Shown here piece by piece: positions 44,354-51,706 of a stretch of 64,000 nucleotides of DNA. Source of the stretch: SLNP01 sp964568875 (GTDB lineage: Bacteria > Bacteroidota > Bacteroidia > Bacteroidales > VadinHA17). The stretch lies in assembly GCA_964568875.1 (NCBI GenBank), contig CAZMSH010000002.1:1-64000 (forward strand), in the 5' to 3' direction. A program made the translations under genes and the position numbers. The first letter of the stretch is position 1, and every line of letters begins with the position of its first letter. Under the pieces are notes generated by a model. The model made no database searches. It saw only the letters and a program-made list of their open reading frames with translations, and was not told where the DNA came from.

Positions 44354-45406
44354 TCAGAACAGTCCGGGAAGAATATCTGTTACCCATTCAGCCATTTCAG
44401 CAGTAATATCAAGATGGGTAACAAGCCTGATGTCATTTTTACCTACAGGGAGAGAGAGAATACCTTTCTCCCTTAGTCTGTCAGCAGCCTGCAGGGCAGT
44501 AATTCCTTCAACAGTGGAAAAGATTATAATGTTTGTTGGGACCGGAGATACGTAATTAACCCAATTGCACCGGGTGAGGGCCTCTCCTATCATCCTTGCA
44601 TTAATATGATCTTCAACCAGCCTTTTGGTGTTGTTTTTCAATGCGTACAAACCGGCCGCAGCTATATATCCTGCCTGCCTCATATAGCCTCCGAAAACTT
44701 TCCTTACCCTTCTGGCTTCCCTTATGAACTCTGATGAACCAACCAGGAGAGAACCTACCGGTGCTCCCAGTCCCTTTGACAGGCAAACAGATATTGAATC
44801 AAAAACTCTTCCGTATGCTTCAGGTGTTTCGCCAGTTTCAGCCAGGGCATTGAATAGCCTGGCTCCGTCGAGGTGATAAGCCAGGCCTTTACTATGGCAG
44901 AAATCTCCTATTCTCTCTACTTCACTGAAGTCCCAGCACTTACCTGCTCCCCTGTTAACAGTATTTTCAATACTTACCATGCTGGTACGTGCGCGGTGAA
45001 CGTCATCAGGATTTACGGCATCGGCTACCTGTTCTTTTGTGAAGGTTCCGTCAGGTGAGTTGATCAGAGATGCCTGGGCTGAGGCGTTGTAAGCCATACC
45101 ACCTCCCTCAAAAAGGTATATATGGGCCAGGTTGCTGCATATGATTTCATCACCCGGCCTGGTATGAACCCGCAGGGCTATCTGATTTGTCATGGTGCCT
45201 GAGGGACAGTAAATTGACGCCTCCATGCCGAACAGCGAAGCAGCATAATGCTCAAGCTCATTAACTGCCGGGTCGTCACCAAATACCATATCGCCGACCT
45301 GCGCATTCATCATAGCATCAAGCATCTCTTCTGTCGGCCTGGTAACAGTGTCGCTTCTGAGATCAATCTGAAGAGCTGTTTTCCCTTCCTCTCTAGTTAA
45401 TGTCAT
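44354..45406 (-). CDS. ltaE: Low-specificity L-threonine aldolase
   Basis: 350-residue PLP enzyme that cleaves threonine to glycine and acetaldehyde. It begins with the family signature IDLRSDTVTRPT. GDDPAVNELE, the HLDGARLFNA Asp motif and SVCLSKGLGAPVGS with the Schiff-base Lys (about residue 209) follow. Its start lies 14 bp inside the nrfA stop region, so it is probably translated from the nrf transcript. The link with nitrite reduction is not obvious. Confidence 0.9.
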   Translation of the reverse strand: MTLTREEGKTALQIDLRSDTVTRPTEEMLDAMMNAQVGDMVFGDDPAVNELEHYAASLFGMEASIYCPSGTMTNQIALRVHTRPGDEIICSNLAHIYLFEGGGMAYNASAQASLINSPDGTFTKEQVADAVNPDDVHRARTSMVSIENTVNRGAGKCWDFSEVERIGDFCHSKGLAYHLDGARLFNALAETGETPEAYGRVFDSISVCLSKGLGAPVGSLLVGSSEFIREARRVRKVFGGYMRQAGYIAAAGLYALKNNTKRLVEDHINARMIGEALTRCNWVNYVSPVPTNIIIFSTVEGITALQAADRLREKGILSLPVGKNDIRLVTHLDITAEMAEWVTDILPGLF

Positions 45407-46901
45407 AACTCTTCTCCCTCTCCTCTCCTGCTTTAATCCATTCAGGAAGAACAGTCTCGAGAAAAACCTTTTTCTCGCTGTTCAGTTTCTGCATGTCAAG
45501 TCCGATAAATGCCTGAGCCTTTGCTTTGGTGCTGATATCAGGATAGGGAATCTCTTCATAATGGCCCATTGATGCGAGCAATCGGGCCAGCTTCACCCTG
45601 GCATCCTGAGCAAAGCCTATACCGGCTGTTATTACCCTCGCTGTCTCAACAGGTGAATGGAAAGAATTTCCATGCCCGGCTGCTGCATAATCCCATCTCC
45701 ATTGTGCCCTTCTTATGTCATGAAGGATGTCATTCATCTGCAATTCATTCGCTCCCTTCTCCCAGGCTGTCTTAGCCTCTACATGGCACCTCACAAGAAG
45801 TTCTTCCAGCATTTCTCTCCCTTCAAGTATCTTATCCTGTCGTGAATATACATCCTGAACCAGCCTTTCAGTCTCTTCCCTGTGGCAAACCTGGCACGAT
45901 GCAGCAATATCATTGAGCGGACTTTGCAGGTGGTGGTTCGTAAATTTAAGCCCTCCTTCACTTATGAATGGCATGTGGCAGTCGGCACATGAGATGCCCC
46001 TTGATGCATGAGTACCTGTTAGATATACCTCGTAATCAGGATGCTGGGCTTTCAGCATAGGAGTACGGCTCAATGCATGAGTCCAGTCTGCAAACTCAAT
46101 ATTATCATAATAGGTCTCCATTTCTTCAACTGTGGTGCCATTCTTCCATGGCAAAACAAGATAATCGACACCTTCGTACATCTTTTTATTAAAGTAGTAT
46201 TCAACGTGGCACTGAGCACAGACAAGGCTTCTCATCTCCTGATGCGTAGCCTGGGTAATATCCCTGCCCATTGCCTCAAATGCTTCAATCAGAGCAGGCC
46301 TTGTTATCTGCAGATTCATCGTTTTCGAATCATGACAGTCTGCGCAACCAATAGCGTTAACGATCTCAGTGCCTCGTGTATCCCATGTTCCACGGTAGAA
46401 TTCAGCTATGCCAACCTCATTCATAACCCTGGGCACATCTGTACTCTTGCACGTCCAGCAGGTGTTAGGCTGAATGCTGGGCACACCATCTCCCGGAGCC
46501 CCTACCCTGAGTGTATTGTGAATATCCTCAACGGCGTAATAGTGTCCGCGCCCCTGATTATAATCCCTTGAGAAGCCATAACCGGCCCATAGCACCACCA
46601 TACGTGGTGACTCCTCCAGCATGTCGACCATTACGCTGCCATTATGCTTGCTTTTGAAATCAGTCAGGGCTGTCTTCATATATGTATCATACTCCCTGGG
46701 GAAATACTCACCCCATTTTTCATTCCTGGGTTCGAATTGCTGGAAGTCAAGTTGAGGTGTATATGCAAAGACAGCCTCTGCCCTTCTCTCAACTATTGAA
46801 GAAGCAAGCATGCCGAGGAGAAATACTATTACCACGGTTGATGCAAATATTATCCATCCAAGCCAGGGTCTGGTCTTTAGCATTTCCTGTACAGATTTCA
46901 T
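45393..46901 (-). CDS. nrfA: Cytochrome c nitrite reductase, catalytic subunit
   Basis: 502 residues, reducing nitrite to ammonia with six electrons. Five haem sites are present: the catalytic CWTCK (C148-K152) with Lys as ligand, then CADCH (186), CAQCH (228), CADCH (305) and CQVCH (336). KAQHPDYEVYLTGTHASRG is the region near the active-site His. Residues 14-34 are an uncleaved anchor or signal peptide. It is downstream of nrfH (19 bp). The pair allows respiratory ammonification or nitrite detoxification without oxygen. Confidence 0.96.
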   Translation of the reverse strand: MKSVQEMLKTRPWLGWIIFASTVVIVFLLGMLASSIVERRAEAVFAYTPQLDFQQFEPRNEKWGEYFPREYDTYMKTALTDFKSKHNGSVMVDMLEESPRMVVLWAGYGFSRDYNQGRGHYYAVEDIHNTLRVGAPGDGVPSIQPNTCWTCKSTDVPRVMNEVGIAEFYRGTWDTRGTEIVNAIGCADCHDSKTMNLQITRPALIEAFEAMGRDITQATHQEMRSLVCAQCHVEYYFNKKMYEGVDYLVLPWKNGTTVEEMETYYDNIEFADWTHALSRTPMLKAQHPDYEVYLTGTHASRGISCADCHMPFISEGGLKFTNHHLQSPLNDIAASCQVCHREETERLVQDVYSRQDKILEGREMLEELLVRCHVEAKTAWEKGANELQMNDILHDIRRAQWRWDYAAAGHGNSFHSPVETARVITAGIGFAQDARVKLARLLASMGHYEEIPYPDISTKAKAQAFIGLDMQKLNSEKKVFLETVLPEWIKAGEEREKSYDIN

Positions 46902-46920
46902 ATCTCAGAATTTTATCGGT

Positions 46921-47502
46921 TTATTCATTATTCATCCTTTTCTTTAACCAGTCGGGCGTTATCGATCCTGGAACCGGGACCCTTGCCCATGGAACGCTTG
47001 AAAGGCTGTTAACCCTTCCATGCGGGGTTTCCCTGTGACAATCCCAGCACTTTCTTTCCATTCGTTCATCATGCGTGATTCTGTTGTAGCCTAAAAGCTT
47101 ACTGTCGGTAAGTAATTCTGCATGGCATCTGATACAGTTCTGATGTACCACCTCCTTACCTGCCTGATGAATGAAAATAACCTGGGGTTCCAGCCTTAGT
47201 GTAAACATTGAAGCATGTCGCAAACCATCTTTGGCCTTGAAATAATATTTGCTGAACACGTTTGTGTGTGGCACGTGGCAGTCGTTGCAGCTGGTACTCT
47301 CTCTGTGTGCACTGTGGTACCATGTCGAGTACTGAGGTGCCATTATATGGCAGTTAACGCATGTCTCAGGCTTGTCACCAAGGTACGACGATGCATTTGA
47401 TATATGAAACGAAAATATTGCGAGGCCGGTGAATATTCCAAGTAACAGAAGGACAGGAAATTTGAAGCGGTCAGGCGGAATCAGTTTCCTTAAAAAAGGC
47501 AT
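46921..47502 (-). CDS. nrfH: Cytochrome c nitrite reductase, membrane electron-donor subunit
   Basis: About 193 residues from the ATG at 47502; a longer frame to 47577 adds a Cys-containing hydrophobic stretch not typical of the family. One N-terminal membrane helix (about 14-33) anchors a periplasmic tetrahaem domain with CVNCH, CNDCH, CIRCH and CWDCH. It oxidises menaquinol and passes electrons to NrfA. It is first gene of the minus-strand run nrfH-nrfA-ltaE-fusion-GH2. Confidence 0.93.
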   Translation of the reverse strand: MPFLRKLIPPDRFKFPVLLLLGIFTGLAIFSFHISNASSYLGDKPETCVNCHIMAPQYSTWYHSAHRESTSCNDCHVPHTNVFSKYYFKAKDGLRHASMFTLRLEPQVIFIHQAGKEVVHQNCIRCHAELLTDSKLLGYNRITHDERMERKCWDCHRETPHGRVNSLSSVPWARVPVPGSITPDWLKKRMNNE

Positions 47503-47741
47503 ATAAAACGTGTTTTTCCTGCAAGATATAAAAATGCGGTATAGATAGAAAACAGACAGTACAAAATAATTTATCATTTATTTTCCAACATCGCTGTTAC
47601 TTTGCAAAATGTGTTCGTCTAAATAGATTAAAGTAAAAAAGAAGTTTGGCAAGTAAAACAACCAGCAACGATTCAGAATAATTTTATGTTAAAACATCAA
47701 AGTACACAAAGAGACAGACAGATTGAAGATTCAACTACATT

Positions 47742-48983
47742 ATGAACGCTGACAATAATGAGGTTGCTGCCCTCACTGGTGAGGGCACCCTCGTGGGTTG
47801 CTCTTCTGATGAAGAGCCTGGCGGTGGGACCAAGGTATTCTCCCAAAAAAAATCCACAGAACAACTAGTTAGCACACGCAGTGCCGGTTTCAGGAGCAGG
47901 CACTTTCCCAACACACCACCCGGTGACTGGAATGACTGGAAATGGCAACTGAGAAATTCAATCCGGAGTCCCGGTGAACTTAATAAGATTATGGAGCTCA
48001 CTGAAGAAGAGCTTCTGTCAATTAACAATCTTAAAAACAGACTGCCATTACGTATAACGCCATATTTTGCGTCTCTTATTTATGACAGCAGCCCTGGCGA
48101 TCCGCTTCGCAGGAATGTTATCCCTGTGCTTGAAGAACTCTTTCAGCATAACACTGAAGAGTCTGATCCTCTTCATGAAGCCAGGTTTTCTCCGGTAAAA
48201 GGGATTGTTCACAGGTATCCTGACAGGGTTCTTTTCACAATTACCCAATTCTGTTCCTCCTATTGCAGGTACTGCACACGTTCCCATTCTGTAGGGCAGC
48301 TTGACAAGGTCAACCGCAAGGACTGGGAAAATGCTTTCATGTATATAGCATCAAACAAAGAGATAAGGGATGTTCTTATAAGTGGTGGCGATCCGCTTAC
48401 GCTTACAGACGAAGCTCTTGACTATATTCTTTCAAGAATAAGGGCAATACCACATGTCCAGATAATCAGGATCGGATCGAGGGTGCCTGCCGTCTTACCG
48501 CAGAGAATAACAGAAGGTCTGCTGAATACCCTCAGGAAATATCATCCTTTGTTCATAAGTCTGCATTTCATGCACCCCGAAGAATTAACGACTGAATGTG
48601 TTTCCGCCTGTACCAGGCTGGCTGATGCAGGCATCCCGCTGGGAAGCCAGACAGTACTTCTAAGGGGAATAAACGACTCTGTTGAAGTAATGAAAGAGCT
48701 TATGCACAGGCTTTTAATGGCCAGGGTAAGGCCTTATTACCTGTATCAGTGTGACCTTATTCCAGGTTCTTCACACTTCAGAACGACAGTCAGAAAAGGT
48801 CTGGAGATAATCAGGGGACTAAGAGGTTTTACCAGCGGTTACGCGGTTCCGACATTCGTTATTGATGCTCCTGGCGGAGGAGGGAAAATACCTCTTCTTC
48901 CGGATTACGTAGTGCAACATAATGATGAAAAAATTGTACTGCAGAACTACAGAGGGGAAGAGTACACATATCCTGAAATCTGA
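47742..48983 (+). CDS. kamA: Lysine 2,3-aminomutase (KamA family radical SAM)
   Basis: 413 residues. The SAM cluster site is C171-x3-C175-x2-C178 (FCSSYCRYCTR), and the PLP lysine is K382 in APGGGGK. Two Asp residues that clamp the substrate epsilon-amino group in clostridial lysine aminomutase (Asp293 and Asp330, 44 and 7 residues before the PLP Lys) are found here as D338 and D375 at exactly those spacings, favouring lysine over glutamate. It converts L-lysine to beta-lysine. The first about 48 residues are low-complexity and not typical, and their DNA forms a row of hairpins. The next gene starts 7 bp later. Confidence 0.88.
   Translation: MNADNNEVAALTGEGTLVGCSSDEEPGGGTKVFSQKKSTEQLVSTRSAGFRSRHFPNTPPGDWNDWKWQLRNSIRSPGELNKIMELTEEELLSINNLKNRLPLRITPYFASLIYDSSPGDPLRRNVIPVLEELFQHNTEESDPLHEARFSPVKGIVHRYPDRVLFTITQFCSSYCRYCTRSHSVGQLDKVNRKDWENAFMYIASNKEIRDVLISGGDPLTLTDEALDYILSRIRAIPHVQIIRIGSRVPAVLPQRITEGLLNTLRKYHPLFISLHFMHPEELTTECVSACTRLADAGIPLGSQTVLLRGINDSVEVMKELMHRLLMARVRPYYLYQCDLIPGSSHFRTTVRKGLEIIRGLRGFTSGYAVPTFVIDAPGGGGKIPLLPDYVVQHNDEKIVLQNYRGEEYTYPEI
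47769..47817 (+). other. Row of three tetraloop hairpins at the 5' end of kamA
   Basis: GCCCTCA-CTGG-TGAGGGC, ACCC-TCGT-GGGT and GCTCTTC-TGAT-GAAGAGC follow each other with almost no gap. They overlap codons for an N-terminal segment unlike other KamA proteins. A structured leader RNA is possible, although the only in-frame start after the first hairpin is a GTG at 47793. Confidence 0.45.
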
Positions 48984-48990
48984 AGGAATT

Positions 48991-50004
48991 ATGAAAATAG
49001 GTATAACGTTTGACCTGAGGACATGGTATCTCGACCACGGTTATTCAATGGAGGAGACTGCCGAGTTTGACAAGGAGGAAACAATAGTCGCCATTGAGAG
49101 TTCTCTTCAGCGTATGGGCTTTGAGACTGAACGCATAGGTAATATCTTCGAGCTCACGAGAAGACTGGCAGACGGTTGTTCATGGAACCTGGTATTCAAC
49201 ATTGCAGAAGGGCTTTATGGAGATGGCAGAGAGTCAGTAGTACCTGCCCTTCTCGACCAGTACCGGATTCCTTATGTTTTCAGCGGCCCTGCGGTTATGA
49301 GTCTTTCACTTAACAAGCACCTGGCCCGTGTTGCAGTTGAGTCTGCCGGGGTCCCCGTAAGCCCGGGTAGACTTATTGGTAATCGTGATGAAATTGACGA
49401 CACCGGGTTATCCTATCCGTTATTTGTCAAGCCGGTATCCGAGGGTACAGGCAAGGGAATAACCAATATGAGCAAAGTGAATGATCCTTTCCGTTTCAAA
49501 GAGCAGGTTGAAAAGATAATCACTCAGTATAATCAGCCTGCGCTTGTTGAAGAGTATCTGCCCGGAAGAGAATTTACAGTTGGTATCACCGGCAGTGGAA
49601 AAGAGACCAGGGTGCTGGGCGGAATGGAGGTGATATGCCATGACAATATGCCCTATTCGGTTGAAGTAAAGGAAAATTATCAGTCATTTGTAAAGTATGC
49701 TTCTATACCTGATGATCTGGTGGATGAATGTTACGACGTAGCTGTCAGGGCATGGAATGCACTGATGGCCGTCGATGGTGGCAGAGTCGACCTGAGGGCA
49801 GACAGGCATGGCAGGGTTTGTTTTATTGAGGCCAATCCTTTGGCAGGATTGAATCCACTGCATTCAGACCTGCCCATACTTGCGCATATGAATGGAATTG
49901 ATTATCACGATTTACTGAAAAGAATTGTTGATGCTGCATTAGAAAGGCATGGACTGGGAAATGAGAAGAAAGTGCTGCATACTCTACAACAATCCGGCTG
50001 CTGA
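48991..50004 (+). CDS. ATP-grasp ligase, D-Ala-D-Ala ligase-like (first of pair)
   Basis: About 337 residues from the ATG at 48991, 7 bp after kamA. Ddl-like features include NIAEGLYGDGRESVVPALLDQ near residue 68, PLFVKPVSEGTGKGI with the ATP-binding Lys, VEEYLPGREFTVGI, and GRVDLRADRHGRVCFIEANPLAG with the metal-binding Glu and Asn. ATP-grasp enzymes of this type join two amino acids, or an amino acid and a carboxylate, through an acyl phosphate. Since the gene is coupled to lysine aminomutase, beta-lysine is a likely substrate (inference). Confidence 0.85.
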   Translation: MKIGITFDLRTWYLDHGYSMEETAEFDKEETIVAIESSLQRMGFETERIGNIFELTRRLADGCSWNLVFNIAEGLYGDGRESVVPALLDQYRIPYVFSGPAVMSLSLNKHLARVAVESAGVPVSPGRLIGNRDEIDDTGLSYPLFVKPVSEGTGKGITNMSKVNDPFRFKEQVEKIITQYNQPALVEEYLPGREFTVGITGSGKETRVLGGMEVICHDNMPYSVEVKENYQSFVKYASIPDDLVDECYDVAVRAWNALMAVDGGRVDLRADRHGRVCFIEANPLAGLNPLHSDLPILAHMNGIDYHDLLKRIVDAALERHGLGNEKKVLHTLQQSGC

Positions 50005-50926
50005 CGCTGAAGCTGACGAGCTTGATGTTCTTGATCAGGTAGCTCTTGTTGAAGACAATCTGAAAAGGATGGGAATAGATACCTATAGAAAGGGTATTAC
50101 TATGAACTTCCTTAACGAGATTGAGGAAATTAAGATGAAGGCTCCTGATTTTGTCTTCAACCTGGTTGAATCAATAAACAATAAAGGGCGTCTGATATAT
50201 TTTGCCCCTGCCATCATGTCTCTTTCTGACCTAAGATACACCGGTTGTCCTCTTGAGGCTATTTTTATCACTTCAAACAAACAACTGGCATCAGGCATAC
50301 TAAATATGAGCGGCATAAAAACACCGTTTTCTGTCGGTGCCAATGAGACCGCAAATCTCCACTATGGAAGGAAATACATTTTAAAACCTGTATGGGAGGA
50401 TGGCTCGGCGGGCATCAGCGCTGAATCAGTATTTACATGGTCTCCCGGCGATGAGACAAGATTGAATGATCTGAAGTCCTCAGACTGGTTGATAGAAGAA
50501 TTCATTGATGGCAGAGAATTCAATATAAGCATGTTCTCAGGTAAGAACGGACCGGTAGTATTGCCACCTGCTGAAATTGAATTCAGAGACTGGGTTCCCG
50601 GAAAGCCCAGAATAGTTGATTACAAGGCAAAGTGGGTGCCTGAGAGCCATGAGTACAGGAATAGTGTAAGGGTCTTCCCGAGAGATATTAACAGTTCGGG
50701 TCTTGATGCAAAACTGCGGGATATTTGCCTGAGATGCTGGACCAGCCTGAGGCTTAGGGGTTATGCGAGGATTGATATAAGATGCGACCAGAACAGTGTG
50801 CCTTATGTGCTGGAAGTAAACGCCAACCCCTGCATATCTCCTGACAGTGGGTTCATTGCGGCCTGTGCCGAGGGTGGATATGACCTTGAGGAAGTGTTTC
50901 AAGGTATTGTAAATGATCTTAATTAA
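49961..50926 (+). CDS. ATP-grasp ligase, D-Ala-D-Ala ligase-like (second of pair)
   Basis: About 321 residues, starting inside the end of the first ligase gene (ATG at 49961; another ATG at 49949). It resembles its neighbour in layout: FNLVESINNKGRLIYFAPAIM, KYILKPVWEDGSAGI with the ATP Lys, IEEFIDGREFNIS, and ARIDIRCDQNSVPYVLEVNANP with the catalytic Glu-Asn end. The N-terminal domain is more divergent. Two different ligases in sequence suggest a small peptide-like product with two amide bonds or two alternative partners. The stop overlaps the acetyltransferase start. Confidence 0.82.
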   Translation: MRRKCCILYNNPAADAEADELDVLDQVALVEDNLKRMGIDTYRKGITMNFLNEIEEIKMKAPDFVFNLVESINNKGRLIYFAPAIMSLSDLRYTGCPLEAIFITSNKQLASGILNMSGIKTPFSVGANETANLHYGRKYILKPVWEDGSAGISAESVFTWSPGDETRLNDLKSSDWLIEEFIDGREFNISMFSGKNGPVVLPPAEIEFRDWVPGKPRIVDYKAKWVPESHEYRNSVRVFPRDINSSGLDAKLRDICLRCWTSLRLRGYARIDIRCDQNSVPYVLEVNANPCISPDSGFIAACAEGGYDLEEVFQGIVNDLN

Positions 50927-51411
50927 TGGCTTTTATGAAAATTGTTTCAGGAGTAAGGGAAGGAGATACTGATGAATTGAGGGCAATTCTTGAGTCTACG
51001 GGTTTTTTCTATGATTTTGAAATAGACACAGCAGTAGGGCTTGTTGAAGAAACCTGTTCGGGAGGTGGGGATTCCAGCGGATATTTTTGGCTGAGAATTG
51101 AGGATGGAGGACGGATAGTTGCATTTGCCACCTATGGCAATAATCCATGTTCTAAACACTCATGGGATCTCTACTGGATAGCTGTCAGAAATGATGCCAG
51201 AGGAAAGGGATATGGCTCGGCTATGCTTGAAGCTGTGGAAAAGGATGTCAGGGAAAGAGGTGGCAAAATATTATGGATTGACACATCGGGAAGGGAACTA
51301 TATAAACCGACGGAAGCTTTTTATTTAAGCAAGGGGTATGAACTTGCTGCCTCATTAAAGGATTTCTACGCTCCCGGCGACCCCAAACAGATATACAGAA
51401 AAGAGCTTTGA
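50926..51411 (+). CDS. GNAT family N-acetyltransferase
   Basis: 161 residues with the acetyl-CoA loop VRNDARGKGYGSAMLEAVE (R/Q-x2-G-x-G/A form) near residue 88 and the C-terminal FYLSKGYELAASLKDFY. It is last in the kamA operon. In methanogens and some bacteria a lysine aminomutase and an acetyltransferase (AblA/AblB) make N-epsilon-acetyl-beta-lysine, an osmolyte. The same chemistry may occur here, with the ligases adding further groups (inference). Confidence 0.82.
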   Translation: MAFMKIVSGVREGDTDELRAILESTGFFYDFEIDTAVGLVEETCSGGGDSSGYFWLRIEDGGRIVAFATYGNNPCSKHSWDLYWIAVRNDARGKGYGSAMLEAVEKDVRERGGKILWIDTSGRELYKPTEAFYLSKGYELAASLKDFYAPGDPKQIYRKEL

Positions 51412-51550
51412 CGAGAGCCTGCTGAACAATAGTCCTCTTTATTCTTTAAGGGTTTTACCACCTCTGCCTCACAGGGTATACCTGTATTTAATGACATGCC
51501 AGAGCATGAGGTTCCATGGAAAAACGTGGCGCAACCATATTTGATCTATA

Positions 51551-51583
51551 TTGGTCTGATTAATACCGGTTAGATATCATTTG
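51551..51583 (+). promoter_or_regulatory. Possible promoter of the adhesin gene
   Basis: TTG at 51551-51553 and TATCATTTG at 51575-51583 resemble TTG-N19-21-TAnnTTTG with one extra base in the -7 box. It is the only candidate I see in the 295-bp gap before the adhesin, which otherwise shows no gene. Confidence 0.3.
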
Positions 51584-51706
51584 TCACCATTTTAAAGCCA
51601 TTTATGTAATTTTTTTTGCAGAAGTGTCGATGAATCTTAAATTTACAATAGTTTAGAGATATCAAATGTTGTAAGAATATCAGTCAAAAAACCAAAAATT
51701 CATACC

